DNA of 64,000 nt from Arthrobacter sp. QXT-31. Lineage in GTDB: Bacteria > Actinomycetota > Actinomycetes > Actinomycetales > Micrococcaceae. The translations under genes were made by a program, and so were the position numbers. The stretch covers positions 2,542,001-2,606,000 of the forward strand of contig NZ_CP019304.1 in the NCBI RefSeq assembly GCF_001969265.1, read 5' to 3'. Below, one piece after another: positions 39,261-47,635 of this stretch (position 1 is the first letter of the stretch; each line of letters opens with the position of its first letter). The notes beneath the pieces were generated by a model, which saw only the letters and a program-made list of their open reading frames with translations, was not told where the DNA came from and did not search any database.

Positions 39261-41900
39261 ATGCCCACTCCTCTCAACCAGACCGTGGCCGACTCCGCAC
39301 TGCTGACCAAATCCCTCCCGCTGGGCTTGCTGCGGGCCTTCGTCCAGTCCGAAGCGGCCGACGACGGGCTCACGCCCCAGCTGCTCGGCGAACTGAAAAT
39401 CCTCGCCCGCACGCCGGGGCTGCTGGTTGCCTGTAATTACGGCGGAACGCTGTGTGCCGCCGAAGGCATCTCGACGGAGACGCTGCCGCTGGGCGGCGCG
39501 GCCATTGCCCTCCGGGCGCTGGCCGCGCTGCCCAACACGCACGCGGCCGTCATCTCAGGCCGCTCCCTGCGTGACCTGGCCGCCGTCTCCAGGCTTCCCG
39601 CCGAGGTCCATCTCGTGGGTTCGCACGGGGCGGAGTTCGACATGGGGTTCGCCCACGGACTGTCGCTGGCCACCGAGTCCGTGCTGCAGCAGGCCAACCA
39701 GGCACTGCTCGAAGCGGTGGGCGCCCACAAGGGCGTGAGCGTCGAACGGAAGCCCGTCGCGGTCTCGGTCCACACCAGGTCCGCCGCCCCCGACATTGTG
39801 GCCAAGTGCACCGCCAAGGCGGAGGAAGTTGCCCGGGCTTTCGGGCTGTTCTTCATTGTGGACGGCTCCGTCCTGGACCTTTCTGTGGTGCAGCCGTCCA
39901 AAGCCGAGGCCCTGGACCACCTCCGGGCGCGGCTGGGCGTGAGTGCCGCGCTGTACGCGGGTGATGCCATGAGCGACGAACTCGCCATGGAAACGCTTCG
40001 CGGCCCGGACATGGGGCTCTGGGTGGGCGACCTGCCGTCGCCGGCCAAGCACCGGCTGAAGGACCCGGAATCATTCGCGCGGGTGCTGGGGATCCTCTTC
40101 GAACTGCGCCGCTCGTGGCTTTTCGGTGAGGACGCGGTCGGCCTGGAACGGCACTCCATGATCGGAAATGGCTCCTCCACGGCACTGGTGACGCCCGACG
40201 CCAAGATCTGCTGGATGAGCCACCCGCTGCCGGATTCGGGCTCCCTCTTCGCGCATATCCTCGGCGGTGACGGCGCCGGGCACTTTTCCGTGGAGCCGGT
40301 TAAGGCGTCGAGGGTGCTGGGGCAGCGGTACGTGGACAGCACCATGATCGTGGAAACCCGGTGGGCGGACGTCACCGTGACCGACTATCTTGAACCAGCC
40401 CCGGAAGGCATCACCAGCCTCGTCCGGGTATTGTCCGGCACCGGCGCCGCAAGGATCGTCTTCGCACCCCGGCCGGACTACGCCAACGCGCCCTTCAGCA
40501 TGGAGGCCCGCGCTGGCGAGCTGCACGTCGTCGGCACCTCCGACCCCATCATCCTGCTGGCACCCGGCGTCGGCTTCACCGTCACCTCGGACGGGCGGCA
40601 CGCAACGGCCACCGCCGAGGTCAACCTGCAGCACGGACCGGTGGTCCTCATCCTCCGGTGCGGCGACACCGAAATACAGCAGCCGGCGTCCAACCGGGCG
40701 GTGACCGACGAAGCGGACCGCCGGGCCGCCGTCGCACATCACTCCCGGCGCTGGGTGCAGGGCCTGACGCTGCCGGGCGTGAAGCCATCGCTGGTGCGGC
40801 GCTCGGCACTGGTGCTGCGCGCGCTGGTCCACGAACCCACGGGCGCGGTGCTGGCCGCTCCCACCACCTCGCTGCCGGAGGGAATCGGCGGCACCCGCAA
40901 CTGGGATTACCGCTACTGCTGGCTGCGTGACGGCTCCATGACCGTGAACGCCCTGCTGGACCTCGGGTCGACGGCGGAGGCGGAAGGATTCCTCAGGTGG
41001 CTGGCCGGCATCCTGGCCAACGCCCCGGGCCCGGAGTGGCTGCATCCGCTGTATTCGGTGACCGGGGCACCGCTGTCCACGGAAGCCATCATCGAGAGCC
41101 TGCCCGGATATGCGGGATCGCGTCCGGTCCGGATCGGCAACGCCGCGGACCATCAGGTCCAGCTGGACGTCTTCGGCCCGATTGCCGAGCTGATTCACGG
41201 GCTGAGCGAGGCGCAGGAGTCGCTGGCGGAGGGACACTGGGAACTGCTGGTCCAGATGGCCAGTGCCGTGCTGGCCCGGTGGCACGAGCCCGACCACGGC
41301 ATCTGGGAAGCGCGCCGCGCTCCACGGCACCACGTCTACACCAAGGTGATGTGCTGGGTCACGCTGGACAGGGCGCTCCGTACCGCCGAACGCCACGGCC
41401 GCAGCCCCCATCCTGCCTGGGCGGAGATCGCCGCCACCATCCGCGACGAGGTTCTCCGCGAGGGGTGGGATGACAGTTCAGCGTCCTACACCGTGGCCTA
41501 CGACAGCCCCGACCTTGACGCCGCGGTCCTGCACATCGGGCTGTCCGGCCTGCTCGACGTCAGTGACCAGCGGTTCCTGGACACCGTCACGGCCGTGGAG
41601 CGGGAACTCCGGGTGGGCCCCACGGTGTTCCGGTACAAGTACGACGACGGCCTGCCGGGCTTGGAGGGCGGGTTTCACATCTGCACCACGTGGCTGATTG
41701 AGGCTTACGTGGCGGTGGGCCGGATCGCCGAGGCCTGGGACCTCTTTGACCAGCTGGTTAACCTGTTCGGGCCCACCGGGCTGCTTCCTGAGGAGTACGA
41801 TCCGGGCACCGAGACTCACCTGGGAAACCACCCCCAGGCGTACTCGCACCTTGGGTTCATCCGCTGTGCCCGGCTCCTGGACCGGCACCAGCGGGGCTGA
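39261..41900 (+). CDS. Trehalose-phosphatase-like domain fused to GH15 glycoside hydrolase
   Basis: 879 residues. Residues ~50-270 are an OtsB-type HAD domain: NTHAAVISGRSLRDLAAVSR (motif II), KPVAVSVHTR (motif III) and LYAGDAMSDELAM (motif IV). The first motif, normally DxDGT, reads NYGGT at 59-63, so both catalytic Asps are replaced. Residues ~300-879 are a GH15 glucoamylase/trehalase domain with RNWDYRYCWLRDGSM, FHICTTWLIEAYVAVGR, GLLPEEYDPGTETHLGNHPQ and AYSHLGFIRCARLL, which looks intact. The likely substrate is trehalose or an alpha-glucan. Start ATG 39261 has gaagga nine bases before it; a TTG at 39252 is the alternative. It converges with the next gene. Confidence 0.85.
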   Translation: MPTPLNQTVADSALLTKSLPLGLLRAFVQSEAADDGLTPQLLGELKILARTPGLLVACNYGGTLCAAEGISTETLPLGGAAIALRALAALPNTHAAVISGRSLRDLAAVSRLPAEVHLVGSHGAEFDMGFAHGLSLATESVLQQANQALLEAVGAHKGVSVERKPVAVSVHTRSAAPDIVAKCTAKAEEVARAFGLFFIVDGSVLDLSVVQPSKAEALDHLRARLGVSAALYAGDAMSDELAMETLRGPDMGLWVGDLPSPAKHRLKDPESFARVLGILFELRRSWLFGEDAVGLERHSMIGNGSSTALVTPDAKICWMSHPLPDSGSLFAHILGGDGAGHFSVEPVKASRVLGQRYVDSTMIVETRWADVTVTDYLEPAPEGITSLVRVLSGTGAARIVFAPRPDYANAPFSMEARAGELHVVGTSDPIILLAPGVGFTVTSDGRHATATAEVNLQHGPVVLILRCGDTEIQQPASNRAVTDEADRRAAVAHHSRRWVQGLTLPGVKPSLVRRSALVLRALVHEPTGAVLAAPTTSLPEGIGGTRNWDYRYCWLRDGSMTVNALLDLGSTAEAEGFLRWLAGILANAPGPEWLHPLYSVTGAPLSTEAIIESLPGYAGSRPVRIGNAADHQVQLDVFGPIAELIHGLSEAQESLAEGHWELLVQMASAVLARWHEPDHGIWEARRAPRHHVYTKVMCWVTLDRALRTAERHGRSPHPAWAEIAATIRDEVLREGWDDSSASYTVAYDSPDLDAAVLHIGLSGLLDVSDQRFLDTVTAVERELRVGPTVFRYKYDDGLPGLEGGFHICTTWLIEAYVAVGRIAEAWDLFDQLVNLFGPTGLLPEEYDPGTETHLGNHPQAYSHLGFIRCARLLDRHQRG

Positions 41901-41938
41901 CTCGGGGCGTGGGCCGGTTGCCTTCGCTGCGGGGTGCT

Positions 41939-43060
41939 TTACGCCCGGGAGGCGGCGAAGATCTCCGGCGCCCGGCCTTCCCCGGTGGCAAGGTCCGCAA
42001 GGATCCGGCCCACCACCGGCGTGAACTTGAAGCCGTGCCCTGCGAAGCCGGCCCCGATGACCACAGGCCCGACCCGGTCCAGCACAAAGTTGTGGTCCGG
42101 GGCGGTTGTGTAGGTGCAGCTGATGTCGGTCATGGCGTCGGCGTCCACGCCGGGCAGCCAGTCCCTCGCGTACTGCTGGAGGGCTGCCCGCTGGCGCGGT
42201 TCGGGCAGGTAGGACCTCCGGTCCGGATCCACCACGGGCCCCACGCCATGCCAGCCCGCTTTGACGCCTTCGCCGGGGGTCAGCATGCCGTACACGGGGG
42301 AGTAGAAGCCGGCGTAGTCGCCGCCCTCGCCGGGGAAGTGGTTGAAGCCCGGCCAGGTGGCGCCGTCGTCGCTGATGCCGAAGTGGGCCGGCTGCTCCTG
42401 GGTGACGGTCAGTCGCGGCGTCATGACGGAGCCGGCGAGCAGCTTGGAGGTCCAACCGCCCGCGGTGACCACCGCCTGCCGGGCGGTGAGCACCTCCGTC
42501 CGGCCGTCGTCGTCCACGGTGAGCCGGGCGCCGTCGTCGAGTATTTCCAGCCCCACCACCTTCACGCCGTGCCGGATTTCTGCGCCGTTCCGTGCCGCGC
42601 TCCGCTGGAACGCCGGAAGGGCGGCCTCGGGGTTGAGCTGGCCGCCGTCGGGCATGTGGAGCACCTGCTGGTCGAAGCGGATGCCGCGCCAGCGCTCTCC
42701 GGCTTCGGCGAGCGGAACGAAGTCCGCCCGCAGGCCGGCGCTGTTCAGGGCTGCGTGGATCTCGCCGAGGCGCGGGTCGGGGCCGTGGTTGACGACGCCG
42801 GTGCGCGCCAGCAGCTGTTCGCCGCTCTCGTTTTCGAGCTCGGCCCAGAGCTTCAGAGTTTCGGCCAGCATGCCGACGTACTCGGGCTCGGCGTAGGCAA
42901 GGCTCAGGTTCCGGGTGGCGCCGTGCGAAGCGCCCTTCAGGTGGCCGGGCGCGAATTGCTCGAGCAGGGTCACGTCACGCCCGCGCGCGGCCAGCGCCCA
43001 GGCGGCAGCCGAACCCATGGCTCCGCCTCCGATGATCACGGTGTCCAGGGTGGTGTTCAA
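41939..43060 (-). CDS. FAD-dependent oxidoreductase, sarcosine oxidase/N-methyltryptophan oxidase type
   Basis: 373 residues of the monomeric sarcosine oxidase family. The N-terminal Rossmann motif is DTVIIGGGAMGSAAAWALAA, followed by GASHGATRNLSLAYAE. The C-terminal signature is VVIGAGFAGHGFKFTPVVGR. Cys315 in DISCTYTTAPDHNFVLD falls where family members attach FAD covalently. It probably oxidises an N-methyl or similar secondary amino acid with release of H2O2 and formaldehyde; the exact substrate is not visible. It lies 53 bases upstream of the broken AEC transporter gene's end, with both on the minus strand. Confidence 0.85.
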   Translation of the reverse strand: MNTTLDTVIIGGGAMGSAAAWALAARGRDVTLLEQFAPGHLKGASHGATRNLSLAYAEPEYVGMLAETLKLWAELENESGEQLLARTGVVNHGPDPRLGEIHAALNSAGLRADFVPLAEAGERWRGIRFDQQVLHMPDGGQLNPEAALPAFQRSAARNGAEIRHGVKVVGLEILDDGARLTVDDDGRTEVLTARQAVVTAGGWTSKLLAGSVMTPRLTVTQEQPAHFGISDDGATWPGFNHFPGEGGDYAGFYSPVYGMLTPGEGVKAGWHGVGPVVDPDRRSYLPEPRQRAALQQYARDWLPGVDADAMTDISCTYTTAPDHNFVLDRVGPVVIGAGFAGHGFKFTPVVGRILADLATGEGRAPEIFAASRA

Positions 43061-43113
43061 GGTTTCCTCCAGTTCGGGCGGCAGCCGCGGGGCGGTCGGG
43101 GATAAAGCAGCTG

Positions 43114-44041
43114 TTATGCCAGCAGCAGGGCCACACCGATCATCGCAAGCACGGCGACGATCGTGGTGATGAGAACGGTGTCCTTGGCGACCGTGAGCCC
43201 GGCTTTGTAGCGGCTGGCGGCGACAAACACGTTCTGCGCCGTTGGCAGGGCGGACGTGACCACGACGGCGAACAGGTCGGCGCCATCCAGTCCGAGGGCG
43301 AAGCGCGCAAAGACGTACGCAATTGCCGGGTGCACAAAGAGCTTGAAGCCACTGGCCAGCAGGGTATCGGTTCTCCGGCCTGCATCCGCCTGCAGGGGCT
43401 TTGACCCGTTCAGGCTCATGCCGAAGGCCATCAGCATGGCCGGAATGGCGGCGCCGCCGATCAGATGGATGGGCTCCAGAAGCAACGGCGGAACCTGGAA
43501 GCCTGTGCCGGCGACCAGCAGGCCAAGGGCCGAGCCGACGATCATGGGGTTTTTCACGATCAGCATCAGGAACCGCAGCGGCGTGGTGCGGTGCGAGCTG
43601 GTGGTGGCATCGAGGGCCATGAGGAACAGCGGCGTGAAAAACGCCAGCTGGAAGATCAGCAGGGGAGCGACATGGCTGGCGTCACCGAGGACGTACACCG
43701 CAATGGGGATGCCGAGGTTGGCGGAGTTGGCCAGCGAGGCGCTCATGGAGGACATCAGCGATTCCGGAACGGAGCGCTTGAGCAGGAACCGGACGATGAC
43801 AAAAAACAGGGCGGCGGTGCTGACGGCGCCGACGGCCGCCACGAGCAGCGGGGGGGGCGAACACGTCGCGCAGGCTCGCCTTGCTCAGCGTTTCGAAAAG
43901 CAGGGCGGGACTGGCCACGAAGAAGGTCAGCCCGCTCAGGACCTGCCGGGCATTCTCGCCGAGGATCCTGCGTCTGCCTACGAACATGCCCACCAGAATG
44001 ATGGACCAGACCACGAAGAAGCCTGCGAGGACGCCTAGCAC
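43114..44041 (-). pseudogene. AEC-family transporter (auxin efflux carrier-like), frameshifted
   Basis: The N-terminal part from GTG 44041 (MLGVLAGFFVVWSIILVGMF ... LFETLSKASLRDVFAPP) and the C-terminal part (LLVAAVGAVSTAALFFVIVR ... ending at 43114) are in different frames. The break lies at a run of eight Gs on the plus strand (43850-43857, eight Cs in the gene). With seven Cs the protein would read FAPPLLVAAVG and be continuous at about 309 residues with ten membrane helices. AEC proteins export small organic acids or related anions. The frameshift may be a real mutation, a slippage switch or a sequencing error. Confidence 0.82.
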
Positions 44042-44158
44042 GCCGGTGCCACCGGGGGCAGGCTGGGGCAGGGGACGGCATCCACCATCCCAGCCTAATC
44101 ATATTTATTCGGCCGCGGCTCACCTTGTGGCAGGGATCTCGCCGTGGCGTTGCTGTCC

Positions 44159-44587
44159 CTAGCTGAGCGCGGCGTTGTTGAGCGCGAACGGCGGCCGCAG
44201 CAGCCCCGGCGTGAGGCCTTCCGCGGGATCGTTGCCCAACTGGATGACGCGGTTGTCCTTGTCCACGTGGACAACCCTGGGCTCGTACGCTTTGGCTTCC
44301 TCGGTGGTCATCTGGGCGTAGGTGATCAGAATGACAGTGTCGTTCTCGTGCACCAGGTGCGCCGCGGGGCCGTTGATCCCGATGACGCCGGAACCGCGCT
44401 CGCCGGCGATGGTGTAGGTCTCGAGGCGGGCACCGTTGGTGACGTCCACAATCGCCACGAGCTCGCCGGGCAGGATGTCGGCAGCATCGAGCAGGTCCAG
44501 GTCAACGGTGACTGAACCCACGTAATGCAGGTCCGCGTGCGTGACGGTGGCCCGGTGGATTTTGGACTTAAACATTGTGCGGTTCAT
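44159..44587 (-). CDS. panD: Aspartate 1-decarboxylase
   Basis: 142 residues, [20 protein letters not shown], followed by [20 protein letters not shown]. The Gly24-Ser25 bond is the self-cleavage site that makes the pyruvoyl cofactor. Conserved Lys9, [29 protein letters not shown] and the tail [16 protein letters not shown] are present. It makes beta-alanine from aspartate for pantothenate and CoA. It stands alone here, without panB or panC. TAGACT lies nine bases before the ATG on the minus strand. Confidence 0.96.
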   Translation of the reverse strand: MNRTMFKSKIHRATVTHADLHYVGSVTVDLDLLDAADILPGELVAIVDVTNGARLETYTIAGERGSGVIGINGPAAHLVHENDTVILITYAQMTTEEAKAYEPRVVHVDKDNRVIQLGNDPAEGLTPGLLRPPFALNNAALS

Positions 44588-44644
44588 AACGTCAACAGTC
44601 TAACGCCGGGGTCAACGCTTGGCTGTGAGCCAGGGAACACCCCG

Positions 44645-45637
44645 TCATACCGCTTCGCCGCCGGTTGCCGCTCCTTCAGGTGCTGCAGGTGCTGCGGGGG
44701 CGCCGGAGGCGTCCGCTCCGGTATCGATTTCCTGGGCCGCGGCAATGGAGGCGGCAGTGGAGGCCAGGATTTCACGGGCCGCGAGGATGGCCGGCCGCTG
44801 CGCCCCCGAGCGCCGAACCGACGTGAAGACGGTCCGCCTTGGCTTGCCGGGAAGGTCCAGCAGCTGGGCTGTGGTGCCCCGGCCGGTCCACACCAGATCC
44901 GGCATCAGGGCGACGGCGTTCCCCGACTCGATCAGGCGGATCTGGGCCTGCAGGTCCGCCGTTTCAAAGCGGACGTCGGGCTCGAAGCCTGCACTCCGGC
45001 AGGCCTGCTCGGCCCAGTGGCGCGATGCCGCACCGCGCGGTTCCATCACCCAGGGCATCTCTGCCGTGTCCGCCAGCGCGCCGACTTTGGGCCTGCCCTC
45101 GGCGGCCGGCGGAACGGCGAGGCGAATGGCGTCACTGGTGAGGCGTACCCGGTCCAGCTCCGGGTAGCGCGGCGCGGCGTGGCCGGGATACTGCTCGGCG
45201 ATGACCAGGTCGAAGTCGCGGGCCCAGGTTTCATGCAGCGCCGTCTCGGGCTCGCGCTGGGTCATCTCGATCCGGACGTCGGGGTAGGTCGCGGCGAGCC
45301 GGGTCAGCGCGTCCGGCATGAGGGCCAGTGCGGCGGACTGGAAGACGGCGATCCGCACCGTCCCGGAGACGGTGGTCAGCGACGCCGCCAGATCCGCCTC
45401 GGCCTGCTCCAGGGTTTCCAGCAGATGGGCAGTGTGCGCCACCAGCACCTCGGCCTGCGGGGTCAGTTGCACGCGGCGGCCGGTTTTCCTGAGCAGTTCC
45501 ACCCCTACTTCCTTCTCAAGCAGGGCCAACTGTTGGGACACTGAGGAGGGACTGTACTGCAGGGCTGCTGCCACCTCGGCCAGCGTGCCCCGGATCTTCA
45601 GCTCGCGGAGCAGCCTCAACCGGCGAACATCAAGCAT
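44645..45637 (-). CDS. LysR-family transcriptional regulator
   Basis: 330 residues. The N-terminal winged helix-turn-helix is MLDVRRLRLLRELKIRGTLA then EVAAALQYSPSSVSQQLALL, followed by the linker helix. The effector domain covers ~90-290. The C-terminus has an Ala/Gly-rich tail (GADASGAPAAPAAPEGAATG). Start ATG 45637 is supported by aagga seven bases upstream; the in-frame ATG at 45658 lies beyond that ribosome site. It is divergent from the amino-acid permease gene, and the shared 156-bp intergenic region holds two inverted repeats, so it probably controls the permease. Confidence 0.88.
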   Translation of the reverse strand: MLDVRRLRLLRELKIRGTLAEVAAALQYSPSSVSQQLALLEKEVGVELLRKTGRRVQLTPQAEVLVAHTAHLLETLEQAEADLAASLTTVSGTVRIAVFQSAALALMPDALTRLAATYPDVRIEMTQREPETALHETWARDFDLVIAEQYPGHAAPRYPELDRVRLTSDAIRLAVPPAAEGRPKVGALADTAEMPWVMEPRGAASRHWAEQACRSAGFEPDVRFETADLQAQIRLIESGNAVALMPDLVWTGRGTTAQLLDLPGKPRRTVFTSVRRSGAQRPAILAAREILASTAASIAAAQEIDTGADASGAPAAPAAPEGAATGGEAV

Positions 45638-45673
45638 GGGCTGTTCCTTGGGTTGCATAACTGAATAGTTGGA

Positions 45674-45727
45674 CTAACGAATACTGGTTAGAAGTATGCA
45701 CTTTATCTAATGCAACACTGCTTGCAT
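45674..45727. promoter_or_regulatory. Candidate operator region between lysR and permease genes
   Basis: Two inverted repeats lie here. One is CTAAC (45674-45678) / GTTAG (45687-45691). The other is ATGCAA (45710-45715) / TTGCAT (45722-45727) with a six-base centre. The area is markedly AT-rich compared with its surroundings. Placement between divergent genes fits LysR regulation; the specific site is inferred. Confidence 0.45.
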
Positions 45728-45793
45728 ACTGAACAGATTGAGTTACCCCCATCACTGGGCGAAATGATGGGCCGCACCTACGCAGGAGTCCCG

Positions 45794-47254
45794 ATGAGTA
45801 CAACAGATCCCTCGCAGTCAATCCTGAGGCGCAAGCCGATTGACGACATCGAAGTAGAGAACAAGCACAGCGGGCTATTCAGGTCCCTCGGACTTTGGCA
45901 GCTGACGGCCATCGGCGTCGGCGGCATCATCGGCGTCGGCATCTTTTCCCTTGCCGGCCTTGTGGCGCACGGAAGCGCCGACACTCCGGGCGTGGGGCCT
46001 GCAGTGCTCATTTCCTTCCTGGTCGCCGGCCTTGCCTCGGCCGCGGCGGCGCTCTCCTACGCGGAGTTCGCCGGAATGATCCCGCGTGCCGGCTCGGCCT
46101 ACACCTATGGCTACGTTGCCCTCGGCGAAATCATCGGCTGGTTCATCGGCTGGGACCTGCTGCTCGAATACATAGCCATCGTGGCCGTGGTGGCCATCGG
46201 CATCTCCGGCTACTTTGACGCCTTCCTGTCCGGCATCGGAATCCACATGCCGGCATGGATGACGTCCACGGCCGACGAAGGGAAGGGCGGCATCGTCAAC
46301 ATTCCCGCCATCCTTGTCTGCCTGCTGGTTACCTGGATCCTCTCCCGCGGCACCAAGACTTTCGGCCGCTTTGAACTCGTGGCCGTAGCAATCAAGGTCC
46401 TGCTGATTCTCTTCATCATTGGCCTCGGCGTCTTCTACATCAACACCGAGAACTTCAACCCGTTCATGCCCAGCGGCTTCGGCCCGGTCCTGGCCGGTGC
46501 GGCAACCGTGTTCTTCGCGGTCTTTGGATACGACGCCATGAGCACCGCGGCCGAGGAGGCCACTGACGGCAAGAAGCACATGCCGAAGGCGATCATCCTG
46601 TCCCTGGTCATCGCCATGCTCCTCTACGTTGCCGCGACCCTCGTGCTGACCGGCATGCAGAACTACCGCGACATCGATCCCGCGGCAGGTTTCGCCTCGG
46701 CGTTCACCGGCGTCGGGCTTCCTGTCATCGCCACCATCATCTCCGTCTTCGCGGTGCTGTCCATCCTCACCGTGATGCTCACATTCCTCCTCGGCGTCAC
46801 CCGCGTGTGGTTCTCCATGAGCCGCGACGGCCTCCTCCCCGGCTGGTTCTCGAAGACCGACCGCCACGGCACCCCGCAGCGCGTGACCTGGATCGGCGGC
46901 ATCGCGTCCGCGCTCCTGGCCGGCGTGTTCCCCATCAAGGCCGTTGCCGACCTCACCAACATCGGCATCCTCGCGGCGTTCGTGGTGGTGTGCGTTTCCG
47001 TGATCATCTTCCGCTACACAAAGCCGGATGCCCCGCGCACCTTCCGCCTGCCGCTGATGCCGGTGGTCCCCGCGTTCGGCGTTCTGGCGTCCGCCTTCCT
47101 GATGTTCCAGCTGCATTGGGAGACCTGGATGCGTTTCGGCATCTGGCTCCTGGTCGGCCTGGTGATCTACTTCGCCTACGGCAAGCGGCACTCGCTGATG
47201 AACCCGAACAGCCCGCGGCACGACGAAGCGGTGGAGATGCACACGCCGGTGTAG
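45794..47254 (+). CDS. APC-family amino acid permease
   Basis: 486 residues with about twelve membrane helices. The first helix carries the substrate-binding glycine motif LTAIGVGGIIGVGIFSLAGL. FAGMIPRAGSAYTYGYVALG follows, then FFAVFGYDAMSTAAEEATDG with the glutamates typical of the cationic amino acid transporter (CAT) group. It most resembles proton-coupled cationic/neutral amino acid importers; the substrate is not settled. The ribosome site aggag (45784-45788) sets ATG 45794. It is divergent from the LysR gene and followed by a strong terminator. Confidence 0.9.
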   Translation: MSTTDPSQSILRRKPIDDIEVENKHSGLFRSLGLWQLTAIGVGGIIGVGIFSLAGLVAHGSADTPGVGPAVLISFLVAGLASAAAALSYAEFAGMIPRAGSAYTYGYVALGEIIGWFIGWDLLLEYIAIVAVVAIGISGYFDAFLSGIGIHMPAWMTSTADEGKGGIVNIPAILVCLLVTWILSRGTKTFGRFELVAVAIKVLLILFIIGLGVFYINTENFNPFMPSGFGPVLAGAATVFFAVFGYDAMSTAAEEATDGKKHMPKAIILSLVIAMLLYVAATLVLTGMQNYRDIDPAAGFASAFTGVGLPVIATIISVFAVLSILTVMLTFLLGVTRVWFSMSRDGLLPGWFSKTDRHGTPQRVTWIGGIASALLAGVFPIKAVADLTNIGILAAFVVVCVSVIIFRYTKPDAPRTFRLPLMPVVPAFGVLASAFLMFQLHWETWMRFGIWLLVGLVIYFAYGKRHSLMNPNSPRHDEAVEMHTPV

Positions 47255-47283
47255 CCCCGTCGCCCCTTGCGCGCCATACCCCC

Positions 47284-47322
47284 GACCCTCCCGCACCCCA
47301 GGTGCGGGAGGGTTCGTTCTTT
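47284..47322 (+). terminator. Terminator after the permease gene
   Basis: accctcccgcacc (47285-47297) and ggtgcgggagggt (47301-47313) form a perfect 13-bp stem with a three-base loop, followed by tcgttcttt. Confidence 0.88.
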
Positions 47323-47477
47323 GGCGGCGGGATGTGAGGGGGCGTTTAAAGTTCGACGGCGAAAGCTGAGGGAGCGTTTGAGGTCAGCGACGCTCCATCA
47401 GCTCCTGCAGGTTTTTCCCTGACGCTTCCTCACCTCCTGCCGGGAATTTCCAAACGCGTCCTCACCTCCTGCCGTCG
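47323..47477 (+). repeat. Second locus of the degenerate ~32-nt repeat family
   Basis: Two direct units (ggcggcgggatgtgaggggg and cggcgaaagctgagggagcg) are followed by three inverted units (cgctccatcagctcctgcag, cttcctcacctcctgccggg and cgtcctcacctcctgccg). Together they can fold into nested hairpins. They lie between the permease terminator and the putA promoter region. The remaining 150 bases to putA are AT-richer and contain the palindrome tcttaaga. Confidence 0.75.
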
Positions 47478-47635
47478 CGAGTGCCGGGGCCGCGATGCAG
47501 GGCTTACGAAGGGCTTCCAGAACGATCGGTATTTCTAATGTGTATTGCTAAGGAAAGGTCGCTTTATCTTAAGAGAAGTGAGGCCCATACTGATGGATAA
47601 GACGATCAAATCGCACTGAAAGAACGAGGAAAGCC

